Shown here one piece after another: positions 49,136 to 57,043 of a stretch of DNA of 64,000 nucleotides. Position 1 is the first letter of the stretch; each line of letters opens with the position of its first letter. The notes under the pieces are model-generated. The model ran no database searches and had not been told where the DNA came from. It saw only the letters and a program-made list of their open reading frames with translations. The stretch lies in the NCBI RefSeq assembly GCF_040438885.1, contig NZ_CP159218.1:434001-498000 (forward strand). Direction: 5' to 3'. The stretch is from Nakamurella sp. A5-74. GTDB lineage: Bacteria; Actinomycetota; Actinomycetes; Mycobacteriales; Nakamurellaceae. Position numbers and translations under genes: made by a program.

Positions 49136-49624
49136 GTGGAGAGCGGCATCGCCCGTATCCATGCCGAGGTCGCTGCCGGCCTCCTCGAGACTTCATGCGC
49201 AGGAGCCCGCGTTCTTCGAGCTGGCTGTCATCGACTTGTTGGTGGCGATGGGCTACGGCGGCGGCGACCTGCGGGCCACCCGCACTCAACTCTCGACGAC
49301 GGCATCATCGACGGCATCATCGATCAGGAAGTCCTCGGTCTGAGCCGCGTCTACGTGCAAGCCAAGAGCTGTGCGCTCGGCACCGGCCGTCCCGAGATCC
49401 AGGGCTTCGTCGGCGCACTGCACGGCCAACAGGCCAACCAGGGTGTCTTCATCACGACCGGCCGGTTCAGCTCCGGGGCCACCAACTACGCGGAGGGTGT
49501 TGCTACCCGTGTCGTGCTTATCGGCGGCGCCCGGTTGGCTCGGCTGATGATCCGGCACGGCGTCGGCGTGCAGGTCCGGCAGACCTGCTCGGTCGTCGAA
49601 ATCGACGAGGACTTCATTGAGTGA
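49136..49624 (+). pseudogene. mrr: Damaged Mrr-type restriction endonuclease (two compensating frameshifts)
   Basis: The frame from GTG 49136 to 49624 ends with an Mrr catalytic domain: DDGIIDGIIDQEVLGLSRVYVQAK, then GRPEIQGFVGALHGQQANQGVFITT and VVLIGGARLARLMIRHGVGV. Between about 49190 and 49290 the family sequence continues in another frame (LHAQEPAFFELAVIDLLVAMGYGG) and then returns. This fits an approximately 2-base loss at 49190 and a 1-base loss near 49290. The frame stays open, but about 33 conserved residues are scrambled. The N-terminal winged-helix domain is missing and replaced by dispersed repeats, so the enzyme is almost surely inactive. Mrr cuts methylated foreign DNA in intact form. 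Confidence 0.8.
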
Positions 49625-49646
49625 TGGGGCTGAGGGGACTCCAGTT

Positions 49647-49666
49647 CATAGGTATGCATAACTTTG
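49647..49666. promoter_or_regulatory. Tandem CATAnnTATG-like 10-mers, distal pair
   Basis: CATAGGTATG followed directly by CATAACTTTG. The first is a perfect CATA-nn-TATG palindrome, the second has one change. It is an A/T-rich island 79 bases upstream of an identical arrangement. Confidence 0.5.
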
Positions 49667-49725
49667 AGTGACCAGCTTGGTTTGAGAACAGATTTGACAC
49701 TTCTGCGTGCAGCGTTGACAAGCGT

Positions 49726-49745
49726 CATAACTATGCATAACTATG
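49726..49745. promoter_or_regulatory. Tandem CATAACTATG 10-mers over the start of the AlbA_2 gene
   Basis: Two perfect copies of CATAACTATG lie end to end; the ATG of the first copy is the proposed start codon at 49733. TTGACA at 49715-49720 is a good -35. The layout suggests repression by a protein that sits on the promoter, perhaps the gene product itself. Confidence 0.55.
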
Positions 49746-51415
49746 AAGCGGTGACCCCGGATCAACTGCTGGACCTCTGCGCACACGGCGAGACGCTCAC
49801 GGTCGAGTTCAAACGGGGTGGGTACGACCGGTTGAAGGATTCGCTGATCGTCGAGGCCGTGGTGTGTCTGGCCAACGGTGAGGGCGGCCTGCTTCTGCTG
49901 GGCATCGAGGACGACGGACGGATCACCGGGCTGGAGCCACGACACCGGGATGTGACCGACCCCGATCGCCTGGCCGCGATGATTCTCAACAAGACGGAGC
50001 CGAACATCGCCTCGGTGGTCGAACTCGTCGAGGCCGGCGGTGTCGAGGTCGCGGTCGTCCACGTGCCGAAGGCGAGCAGCCCGGCCGGGACCACGGAAGG
50101 GAGGTTCATCCGGCGGACGCTCAGGGCAGACGGTCGTCCGGAGTGTGTGCCCTACCGAGCACACGAAATCGTGTCGGCGGGGCTCAGCGCGCTGGGGACG
50201 GATTACGCCTCCGTTCCGGCCCGTGGAGCCGATCTCCATGATCTCGATCCCGCGGAGTTCGACCGCTTCCGGCGCATGACTTCAGGTGGCAAGGGTGAGC
50301 GGGCTCTGGCAGTTCTGAGCGATCAGGAGATCATGCGCGCGCTGCGCGTCCACGATCCGATGTCGGGGGAGCTGACGCTCGGGGCCGTCCTGCTCTTTGG
50401 GACCGATCGGGCGATCCGAAGGTTCGTACCCACCGCGGAAACGCTGTTCCAGGAGCAGCGGGGCGACGAGATCGTCACGAACGAGCAGTTGCAAGCCCCA
50501 TTGTTCAAGACTGCCGAACAGATCGAGGCGCTCCTGAGGGTCCGTAATACGGAGCAGGAGCTGATCGTGGGGATGCACCGAATCGGCATCCCACGGATCC
50601 CGCCCGCAGTCGTCCGGGAAGTCCTCGCCAACGCTCTGGTGCATCGGGACTACACCGAGCTCGGCTGCGTGCGCGTGCGCCTGACGGATACCTACCTCAG
50701 AGTGTCCAGCCCGGGTGGCTTCCCGCCGGGGATCACCTTCGACAACCTCCTCGAGGACACGCGACCACGCAGCCCGATCATCGCCGAAGCCTTCAAGCGC
50801 GCCGGCATGGTTGATCGTTACGGCCGTGGAATCCCGCAGATGTACGGCCAACTTCTCCGGTGGGGCCGTGCTGGTCCTGACTACTCCTTGACCAATGACA
50901 CATCAGTCGTGGTCGAGATTCCCACCAGTGATGCTGACCTGGAGATGGTGCGATTCGTCATCGATTTCGAGGATTCGGCCTCGGTTAGGCTGCCGCTCGA
51001 CCAACTCCGCTTGCTGCACCAGCTCAAGGATGTCGGCGACTCGGACGTGAGTGGATTGAGTAGCTCGCTGAGGATGACCGAGCAGCACACCAGGACCTCC
51101 TTGGCGCGACTGACCGAAATGGGTCTCGTTGAGCAGCGGGGTCAAGGACGTGGGCGACGAGTCCACCTGGCCGCGGCGTTCTATCGGTCTGCGCAGGCGA
51201 GCGAGTACGTCAGGATGCGCGACACAGACCCCCTGCAGCAGGAGCAGATGATGCTTGCCTACGTGGATCAGTTCGGACGCATCACCCGTTCCAAGGCGGC
51301 GGAACTGTGTCGGTTGAGTCCGCAGCAGGCCAGGAACGTGCTGAAGCGATTGGTCGACCAGGGTCAGCTCAGCCTCGAGGGCATGCGTCGCGGTGCGCAC
51401 TACGTCAAGCGATGA
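49733..51415 (+). CDS. AlbA_2/Schlafen-type ATP-binding transcriptional regulator
   Basis: The 560-residue product has an AlbA_2 domain (residues about 8-130: ETLTVEFKRGG, then VCLANGEGGLLLLGIEDDG) and the HATPase_c_4 region with VVREVLANALVHRDYTELG and RYGRGIPQMYGQL. Two C-terminal winged-helix units follow (about residues 405-465 and 495-558: TRSKAAELCRLSPQQARNVLKRL). Such proteins are found near restriction and defence genes and act as regulators. ATG 49733 lies inside the CATAACTATG repeats. GTG 49664 and GTG 49751 are alternatives; the latter would suit a leaderless mRNA from the TTGACA promoter. Codon use is slightly less GC-biased than its neighbours. Confidence 0.82.
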   Translation: MHNYEAVTPDQLLDLCAHGETLTVEFKRGGYDRLKDSLIVEAVVCLANGEGGLLLLGIEDDGRITGLEPRHRDVTDPDRLAAMILNKTEPNIASVVELVEAGGVEVAVVHVPKASSPAGTTEGRFIRRTLRADGRPECVPYRAHEIVSAGLSALGTDYASVPARGADLHDLDPAEFDRFRRMTSGGKGERALAVLSDQEIMRALRVHDPMSGELTLGAVLLFGTDRAIRRFVPTAETLFQEQRGDEIVTNEQLQAPLFKTAEQIEALLRVRNTEQELIVGMHRIGIPRIPPAVVREVLANALVHRDYTELGCVRVRLTDTYLRVSSPGGFPPGITFDNLLEDTRPRSPIIAEAFKRAGMVDRYGRGIPQMYGQLLRWGRAGPDYSLTNDTSVVVEIPTSDADLEMVRFVIDFEDSASVRLPLDQLRLLHQLKDVGDSDVSGLSSSLRMTEQHTRTSLARLTEMGLVEQRGQGRGRRVHLAAAFYRSAQASEYVRMRDTDPLQQEQMMLAYVDQFGRITRSKAAELCRLSPQQARNVLKRLVDQGQLSLEGMRRGAHYVKR

Positions 51416-51614
51416 TGCGGCCCCACGGGCTGAGCGCCACGGATGCCAGGGTCGGCTCGGCGACGGCGGTCGTGCTGCGTCCTGCCTTCATGCAGCGGAT
51501 GCACCATCCCGTCGAGAGGTGGAGTGTTCACCTGCCGGCGTTCCGGGTGGTTCTTAATACCTTTGGTCCGCTTGAGCGGATCTCGATAAACCCAGTGAAG
51601 CCGGTTGGTTGCCC

Positions 51615-51737
51615 GTGAGTGCGCTGCGCAACCAGGCGGGCCGTCCGGAACACCTGTTCCGCCAGGCTGACGTGGACGAGCTCGTAGAGATCCTGCGCGA
51701 GGTGCGAGCGACCGCGCTGCCGACCGAAGTGGCCTGA
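51615..51737 (+). CDS. Possible 40-residue peptide or gene remnant
   Basis: GTG 51615 opens a 40-codon frame reading NQAGRPEHLFRQADVDELVE and ending RATALPTEVA. Strong G/C third-position use and the amphipathic helix suggest real or recently real coding sequence. There is no Shine-Dalgarno. It may be the tail of a lost gene, cut off by the surrounding repeats. Confidence 0.25.
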   Translation: MSALRNQAGRPEHLFRQADVDELVEILREVRATALPTEVA

Positions 51738-51756
51738 GTGGTCTAACAGATCGGAC

Positions 51757-51790
51757 GGGGTCTCGACGCGCTGGTTCCCCGCTTGCTCCC
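51757..51790 (-). repeat. Dispersed repeat, inverted copy
   Basis: GACGGGGTCTCGACGCGCTG then GTTCCCCGCTTGCTCCCT approximates the reverse complement of the family consensus, with several changes. Confidence 0.6.
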
Positions 51791-51860
51791 TGTCCTGTAG
51801 CGAGGAACGAGTGGAAGGGGACCGGCGAAGTGAATGCTGTTCCAGGTGGGGAGGGCCGGG

Positions 51861-51903
51861 TCGGGGTCTCGTCGCGCTCGTTCCTCGCTTGCTCGACCAC
51901 CGG
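51861..51903 (-). repeat. Dispersed repeat, well-conserved inverted copy
   Basis: GGGGTCTCGTCGCGCTCG then TTCCTCGCTTGCTCGACCACCGG, the reverse complement of the forward family consensus. It ends five bases before the stop of the small Cys-rich gene. Confidence 0.75.
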
Positions 51904-51907
51904 AAGA

Positions 51908-52090
51908 TCAGGCGGCGGGGAGGTCCCTCTTGCTCATGCCGGCCTTCTTGAGAGCCTTGCGGTTGCGGTCCTTGGCAAAAAGTTTGCGAGCCAGTTCGGG
52001 GTCGAGTTGGCCGGAGGCGAGCAGGCGGATCGGACAGCGCTTGCAGCGCGGCTTGTCCTCGCAGCACGACGTCTTCGGCTTGACTCCCAC
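51908..52090 (-). CDS. Small Cys-rich conserved protein (CCxDKPRCKRCP type)
   Basis: The 60-residue basic protein has four clustered Cys in TSCCEDKPRCKRCPIRLL, a likely zinc or metal knuckle, followed by a Lys/Arg-rich helix (ELARKLFAKDRNRKALKKAG). I recognise this as a short conserved actinobacterial hypothetical; its function is unknown. Nucleic-acid binding is possible from its charge. It stands alone between the repeat patch and the GT87 gene. Confidence 0.7.
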   Translation of the reverse strand: MGVKPKTSCCEDKPRCKRCPIRLLASGQLDPELARKLFAKDRNRKALKKAGMSKRDLPAA

Positions 52091-52165
52091 GCTCCCATCG
52101 TACCTGGAAGTGAGGGGAGGCTAACCTCGGCTCGACGAGGCGCTGGTCACGCAACGACCGTGAGA

Positions 52166-53482
52166 TCAGCTCCCGGCGTGGATGACCCGTGTGGTCGACG
52201 AACGGGAGGGCGCCCGGTCAGCGGCCGCTCCGATCGGCAACATGATGACGGCGAGCACCAACCAGATGAACTGCTGGCTCGCGATCACAGCACTGCCCAA
52301 CGACAGGCTCTCGAAGCCGGTGTCCGGGAGGTGGAAGGTGGACGGGATGTCGAACACCCACAGGAACAGCCCGGTGGCACTCAGCAGCAGCGCGCGCCGG
52401 GACACCCGCCGTCCGCCGTCCGCCGTGGGGACCCAGAAGTAGCGGTGGAGCACGATCGCGGCCGGCAGCACCCAGACGATGTGGTGCACCCAGGTCACCG
52501 GGCTGGCGAGGGCGCCGACGAAGCCCGTCAGTGTCAGCGCGGCAACCAGGTCGCCGGCCCGCAGCGCGCGACGGATCCGGACAGCACCCAGCGCCACCAC
52601 CAGCAGGGCCCCCAGCAGCCACAGGGCGCGGCTGGGTTGTTCGGGCGCCGTCAAGCGGGCGAGCGTGCCGTTCCACGACTGGTTGACCGGATTGTCCAGG
52701 AATCCGACGCGGTCCGACTCCCAGATCAGGTCGGTGTAGTAGCGGACCGAGTCCGACCAGTTGATCGCGAAGCCCACCGCGATCACCGCGGCCGCGCTGC
52801 CGACCGCGGTCAGCAGCCCTCGCCAGCGACGGTCGAGCACCAGCAGGAGCAGGAAGATACCGGGGGTGAGCTTGAGGGCCATGGCCAGGCCGATGCCGAC
52901 GCCGAACCATCGACTCCCGCGGCCGCCCAGCACCAGGACGTCGATGACGACCAGGGCAGCCAACAGCAAGTTCACCTGGCCGAAGCCGATGTTCTGGGCG
53001 ATCGGCTGCAGCAGGAAACCGAGCGCGCAGACGACGCCGACCACGATGAACATCTGGAACGGCCGCAGTTCCCAGTAGTGCCTCAGGTAGAGCCACGCGA
53101 GCACGACGCTGCAGGCGATCAGCACCACGAAATGCAGCACCACGACGATGCCGACCGGGATCAACTCCATCGGAGCCATCAGGATCGCAGCGATCGGCGG
53201 GTAGGTGAACCCGAGGCTGACGTTGACCGGATCGGGCTGCGCGAAGTCGTACAGGCTGTTGCCGTCGAGCCAGAAGGTGACCGCGCTGTAGTAGATCCGC
53301 AAGTCGTACTGGTCGTGGTTCGGGCCGCGCAGGAAGTAGTTGAGCATCGCGACCGCGATGGCGACGAACAGCATGACCGAACCGCCGATGATCGCCCGGC
53401 GTCGGTCGTCGCGACCCAGCTGCGAGAGGTCCAGCGCGAGCCAACGCGCAGCAGAGCTACGAAGTCCCCCAGAGCCAACCAT
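52166..53482 (-). CDS. GT87-family (DUF2029) polyprenol-phosphate mannosyltransferase, PimE-like
   Basis: The 438-residue polytopic membrane protein has 10-11 helices. The DUF2029/GT87 signature DQYDLRIYYSAVTFWLDGNSLYDF sits on the first extracytoplasmic loop, with an Asp expected to be catalytic. LGFTYPPIAAILMAPM and GLAMALKLTPGIFLLLL follow. Family members transfer alpha-mannose from polyprenyl phosphate to phosphatidylinositol mannosides or other envelope glycans. ATG 53482 has a CATACT -10-like box seven bases upstream and no Shine-Dalgarno, so it is probably leaderless. It is divergent from carbamate kinase. Confidence 0.88.
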   Translation of the reverse strand: MVGSGGLRSSAARWLALDLSQLGRDDRRRAIIGGSVMLFVAIAVAMLNYFLRGPNHDQYDLRIYYSAVTFWLDGNSLYDFAQPDPVNVSLGFTYPPIAAILMAPMELIPVGIVVVLHFVVLIACSVVLAWLYLRHYWELRPFQMFIVVGVVCALGFLLQPIAQNIGFGQVNLLLAALVVIDVLVLGGRGSRWFGVGIGLAMALKLTPGIFLLLLVLDRRWRGLLTAVGSAAAVIAVGFAINWSDSVRYYTDLIWESDRVGFLDNPVNQSWNGTLARLTAPEQPSRALWLLGALLVVALGAVRIRRALRAGDLVAALTLTGFVGALASPVTWVHHIVWVLPAAIVLHRYFWVPTADGGRRVSRRALLLSATGLFLWVFDIPSTFHLPDTGFESLSLGSAVIASQQFIWLVLAVIMLPIGAAADRAPSRSSTTRVIHAGS

Positions 53483-53489
53483 GACGATC

Positions 53490-53495
53490 AGTATG
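53490..53495 (-). promoter_or_regulatory. Candidate -10 box, leaderless start of the GT87 gene
   Basis: The minus strand reads CATACT, seven bases, ATG (53482). No ribosome-binding site is present. Confidence 0.4.
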
Positions 53496-53583
53496 CCCGG
53501 ACGGTCGCCTGCCGGGCGGAATCCGCCGGAGGACCGGACGCCCGTCGTCAGATGTTGCCCACGGTGGGGGACCGGGCAGTTCC

Positions 53584-53589
53584 TAGGCT
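53584..53589 (+). promoter_or_regulatory. Candidate -10 box, leaderless start of carbamate kinase
   Basis: TAGGCT, eight bases, then ATG at 53598. The region between divergent start codons is only 115 bases. Confidence 0.5.
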
Positions 53590-53597
53590 CGGACCTC

Positions 53598-54605
53598 ATG
53601 AGCGCACCCGCGACCCAGGCTGGCCCGCGCGGCGGTCCGCAGCGGGTCCTGGTCGCCCTGGGCGGCAACGCCATGACCGGTGCGGACGGCCGGGCGACGG
53701 AGGCCGACCAGATCGCCGCGCTGACCGAGGCCGCCAGGCACATCGCCACCCTCGTTGCCGCCGGCGTCGAGGTCGCCATCGCGCACGGCAACGGACCCCA
53801 GGTGGGCAATCTGCTGGTGAAGAACGAGCTCTCCGCAGCCGTGGTGCCGCCGGTCCCGCTGGACTGGTGCGTCGCACAGACCCAGGCCACCATCGGCTTC
53901 GTGCTCGTCAACGCCCTGGAGCACCAGTTCGCAGCCCGCGGGATCGCCCGGCGCGCCGTTCCGCTCGTCACCCGCACCCTCGTCGATGAGGACGACGTTG
54001 CCTTCCACGATCCGGTGAAACCGGTGGGCCGGTATGTCGACGCTCTGGAAGCCGTGCGCTTCACCGCGCTCGGCCAGCAGTGGCGGGACTTCGGCGCGAA
54101 GGGCTGGCGGCGGGTGGTCGCCTCTCCGTCGCCACAGCAGATCCTGGACGCCGACGTCGCCCGGACGTTGGTCCGGGCCGGCGTGGTGGTGATCTGTGCC
54201 GGCGGGGGTGGCATTCCCGTCGTCCGCGATCCGGACGGTGCCCTGCGCGGCATCGAGGCCGTGGTCGACAAGGACCTTGCTGCTGGGCTGCTCGCCGAGG
54301 AACTCGACTGCGACACGCTGGTGATCGCCACAGACGTCAGCCATGCCGTGCTCGGCCACGGCACCGGATCCGCCGCCGACATCGGCGAGATCGACCCCGA
54401 CACCCTGGCGGGGCATCATGCCGCCGGAGAGTTCGGGGCCGGATCGATGGCGCCGAAGGTGGCTGCGGCGCAGCGGTTCGCCGCGAAGCCGGGTCGGACG
54501 TCGATCATCACCTCGCTCGAGTTCCTCGCGGCCGCCGTCACCGATCCCCGCGGCGAGATCGCCACCGTGGTTCGACATCGGAGCGCGATACCCCCGCATC
54601 ACTGA
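53598..54605 (+). CDS. arcC: Carbamate kinase
   Basis: The 335-residue amino-acid-kinase-fold enzyme interconverts carbamoyl phosphate plus ADP with ATP plus carbamate. Motifs are VLVALGGNAMTG, IAHGNGPQVGNLL, CAGGGGIPV and the GSMAPKVAAAQRF segment near the end. The EHQFAARGIAR and VKPVGRY segments are typical. It sits 75 bases before a barbiturase/cyanuric-acid hydrolase gene, which suggests ATP recovery from carbamoyl phosphate made during ring-nitrogen catabolism rather than an arginine deiminase pathway; no arcA or arcB is nearby. Confidence 0.93.
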   Translation: MSAPATQAGPRGGPQRVLVALGGNAMTGADGRATEADQIAALTEAARHIATLVAAGVEVAIAHGNGPQVGNLLVKNELSAAVVPPVPLDWCVAQTQATIGFVLVNALEHQFAARGIARRAVPLVTRTLVDEDDVAFHDPVKPVGRYVDALEAVRFTALGQQWRDFGAKGWRRVVASPSPQQILDADVARTLVRAGVVVICAGGGGIPVVRDPDGALRGIEAVVDKDLAAGLLAEELDCDTLVIATDVSHAVLGHGTGSAADIGEIDPDTLAGHHAAGEFGAGSMAPKVAAAQRFAAKPGRTSIITSLEFLAAAVTDPRGEIATVVRHRSAIPPHH

Positions 54606-54680
54606 CCCGTCCCCGCATCGACCGTCCGTCCTGGGCCCCTGCAGCACCAGATCGCAGACCCGCACACCGAGGAGATCCGC

Positions 54681-55832
54681 ATGTCCGACGCACTGACCGC
54701 ACCGCAGCCGATCGAGGTCCGCAAGGTTCCGCTGCACTCCGTCTCCGATGCGAGTGAGCTGGCGAAGCTGATCGACGACGGCATCCTGGAGGCCGATCGG
54801 GTCATCGCGGTGATCGGCAAGACCGAGGGCAACGGTGGGGTCAACGACTACACCCGGATCATCGCCGATCGGGCGTTCCGCGAGGTGATCGCCGCGAAGG
54901 GCACCCGCAGCGCCGACGAGGTCAAGCAGATCCCGATCGTCTGGTCCGGCGGCACCGACGGGGTCATCTCGCCGCACGCGACGATCTTCGCCACCGTGCC
55001 GGTCGACGTCGCGTTGCAGACGGACGAGCCGCGGCTGACCGTCGGCTTTGCGATGAGCGAACCGCTGCTGCCCGAGGAGATCGGCTACACGCCGATGATC
55101 AGCAAGGTGGCCGCCGCGGTCACCGAGGCGATGGCCAGGGCCGGGATCACCGACCCGGCCGACGTGCACTACGTCCAGACCAAGACCCCGCTGCTCACCA
55201 TCCACACGATCCGGGACGCCAAGTCGCGCGGCAAGAGCGTGTGGACCGAGCACACCCACGAGTCGATGGACCTCTCGAACGGCTGCACCGCACTGGGAGT
55301 CGCGGTCGCGCTCGGTGAGATCGAGATGCCCACCGATGCCGACGTGATGCACAACCGCGGGCTGTTCTCCTCGGTCGCCTCGTGCTCCTCCGGGGTGGAG
55401 CTGGACCAGGCGCAGGTGGTCGTCGTCGGCAACGCTCGCGGGATCGGCGGACGCTACCGGATCGGCCATTCCGTGATGAACGACGCCCTGGACGCCGACG
55501 GGATCTGGTCGGCCATCAAGGACGCCGGCCTCGAACTGCCCGACAGGCCGCACCACAGCGACCTGAAGGGGCGGCTGGTCAACGTCTTCCTGAAGTGCGA
55601 GGTCTCCCGGGACGGGGAGGTGCGCGGGCGTCGCAACGCGATGCTGGACGACTCGGACGTGCACTGGCACCGGCAGATCAAGTCGTGCGTCGGCGGCGTC
55701 ACCGCGGCCGTCACCGGCGACCCGGCCGTCTTCGTGTCAGTGTCCGCGGCACATCAGGGGCCGGAGGGTGGGGGACCGGTCGCAGCCATCATCGATCTGG
55801 GCGACGAGCCGTCGGGATACCCGGCCCCCTGA
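54681..55832 (+). CDS. Ring-opening amidohydrolase (barbiturase / cyanuric acid hydrolase family)
   Basis: The 383-residue AtzD/Bar-family enzyme opens barbiturate or cyanuric acid rings hydrolytically. Three repeat units each supply a Lys and a Ser: Lys47 in [13 protein letters not shown] with Ser89 in [13 protein letters not shown]; Lys168 in QTKTP with the Ser of SCSSG near 238; Lys305 in FLKCE with the Ser in [16 protein letters not shown] near 355. This is the classic three-fold toroid active site. Substrate preference cannot be read reliably; actinobacterial homologues of this length are often barbiturases acting in oxidative pyrimidine breakdown. GAGGAGATCCGC precedes ATG 54681. Confidence 0.92.
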   Translation: MSDALTAPQPIEVRKVPLHSVSDASELAKLIDDGILEADRVIAVIGKTEGNGGVNDYTRIIADRAFREVIAAKGTRSADEVKQIPIVWSGGTDGVISPHATIFATVPVDVALQTDEPRLTVGFAMSEPLLPEEIGYTPMISKVAAAVTEAMARAGITDPADVHYVQTKTPLLTIHTIRDAKSRGKSVWTEHTHESMDLSNGCTALGVAVALGEIEMPTDADVMHNRGLFSSVASCSSGVELDQAQVVVVGNARGIGGRYRIGHSVMNDALDADGIWSAIKDAGLELPDRPHHSDLKGRLVNVFLKCEVSRDGEVRGRRNAMLDDSDVHWHRQIKSCVGGVTAAVTGDPAVFVSVSAAHQGPEGGGPVAAIIDLGDEPSGYPAP

Positions 55833-55850
55833 CGGACAGCGGCCGCGGTT

Positions 55851-55865
55851 CGTTGTCCGACAACG
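55851..55865. promoter_or_regulatory. 15-bp palindrome CGTTGTC-C-GACAACG after the barbiturase gene
   Basis: Seven-base arms with a one-base centre. It shares the GTTGTCC half-site with the inverted repeat at 29958-29985. The short loop makes a terminator unlikely, so an operator for the downstream gene is more plausible. Confidence 0.35.
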
Positions 55866-55893
55866 AGTTCGGGACCTGCTGTCCTGAGCGTGG

Positions 55894-55911
55894 ATGGGGA
55901 CAGGTCCCCAT
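55894..55911. promoter_or_regulatory. 18-bp palindromic site ATGGG-N8-CCCAT, copy 3
   Basis: ATGGGGACAGGTCCCCAT has perfect eight-base arms and is the most symmetric of the three copies. It lies 83 bases before the start of the Tat-exported peptidase gene. Confidence 0.55.
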
Positions 55912-55994
55912 GACCGAGTAACTTTTCAACCAGCAAAGCCATTTCATCGGTGGTATCTCTCAACAGAGACACCATCGACCGAGAGGCACTGCTG

Positions 55995-56894
55995 ATGTGC
56001 GACACCGTGACCGGCGACCGACACTCGCGCTCCGACGATGCCCGCTTCCCCCGGCGGGGGCCCTCCCGGCGGATGTTCCTCGGCGGTGTGGTGACCGCCG
56101 GCGTCGCCACCGCCGGTGGGGTGCTGTTCGGCGGGGGTGTGGCAGCGGCCGCGCTGCCGTCGGTGAACATGGAGGCGGTCCTGAAGGCCGCGCAGATCGA
56201 TCCGCGCCGGCCGGACACCGCCCTCACCCCTGGCGCCAAGGCGTCGGTGGTGCTCGTCGAACAGGCATTGGCGGATCGGGGTCTGCTGGACAGCAGCTAC
56301 GTGGACGGGCACTTCGGCACCCGAACCGTCACTGCCTATGCGGCGTACCAGAAGTCGTTGGGCTACAGCGGATTGGACGCATCCGGGCTGCCGGGTGCCA
56401 CCTCGCTGACCAAGCTCGGCACCGACCGGTTCGGGGTAACGAACAAGATCTCGGCAGGTGCCCGCGCCGGCTTCCGGGGCGTGACCCTCAACGCCCGGAC
56501 GAAGGCCATGCTGCTGGCCGCGGAAGGATTGTACGGCGCGACCGTCGTGTTGACCCAGGGTTCCTACAACGTCGGTGGGGACCCCGCATCGGCGGGAACC
56601 CACGACGGCGGCGGGGCGATGGACATCTCCGTCAGCGGGATCTCCGCGGCCAACCGCACGAAGTTGGTCGGGAAGCTGCGCGCGGTCGGGTTCGCCGCGT
56701 GGCTGCGCACCCCCGACCAGGCCGACTGGCCGTTCCACATCCACGCGGAGGCGATCAGCGACCCCGACCTCTCCTCCGGAGCCCAGCACCAGGTGGGCGA
56801 CTACTACCTCGGGAAGAACGGTCTGGCCAGCGGCGCACCGGACGACGGACCGCAGATCACCAAGGTGACGTGGGAGGAGTACCAGCGAGCCTGA
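55995..56894 (+). CDS. Tat-exported peptidoglycan-binding LAS-type metallopeptidase-like protein
   Basis: The 299-residue protein has a twin-arginine signal (PSRRMFLGGVVTAGVATAGG, residues about 22-41, cleaved near ALAAAA-type end). A PG_binding_1-like domain follows (ALADRGLLDSSYVDGHFGTRTVTAYAAYQKSLGY), then a C-terminal domain with THDGGGAMDISVSG and WPFHIHAEA, the His/Asp and His-x-His of LAS peptidases. It probably cuts or trims peptidoglycan outside the cell. I chose ATG 55995 (GAGAGG upstream) over GTG 55950 because the longer N-terminus adds nothing recognisable. An M23 endopeptidase gene follows. Confidence 0.85.
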   Translation: MCDTVTGDRHSRSDDARFPRRGPSRRMFLGGVVTAGVATAGGVLFGGGVAAAALPSVNMEAVLKAAQIDPRRPDTALTPGAKASVVLVEQALADRGLLDSSYVDGHFGTRTVTAYAAYQKSLGYSGLDASGLPGATSLTKLGTDRFGVTNKISAGARAGFRGVTLNARTKAMLLAAEGLYGATVVLTQGSYNVGGDPASAGTHDGGGAMDISVSGISAANRTKLVGKLRAVGFAAWLRTPDQADWPFHIHAEAISDPDLSSGAQHQVGDYYLGKNGLASGAPDDGPQITKVTWEEYQRA

Positions 56895-57043
56895 CCTGCC
56901 CGCAGGTCCCCCCGCCGGTCCGCCCGCACGCCGGCGAACACTGCATCGAACAGGAAGGAGCGTCGGCACCGATCCGGACACCGATCCGGTGCAAGCAAAG
57001 ACGAGTCATCACGTCCCCACCGAACCGAAAGGTCTTCGTAGAC

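Larger units (their letters stand above)
51416..51907. other. 492-bp repeat-bearing gap between the AlbA_2 gene and a small Cys-rich gene
   Basis: It holds two inverted copies of the dispersed repeat (51757-51790, 51861-51903), a partial forward fragment AGCGAGGAACGAG (51799-51811) and one possible 40-codon frame (51615-51737). The sequence around 51541-51600 is less GC-rich than its surroundings. It looks like an insertion-scarred, accessory stretch. Confidence 0.6.

Noticed and set aside
51400-51900. 166-codon minus-strand frame between the AlbA_2 and Cys-rich genes
   Set aside because: Composed largely of translated dispersed repeats; no ribosome-binding site.
51830-53989. 719-codon plus-strand frame opposite the GT87 gene
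   Set aside because: His/Gln/Asp/Arg-rich reading antisense to a membrane protein; typical shadow.
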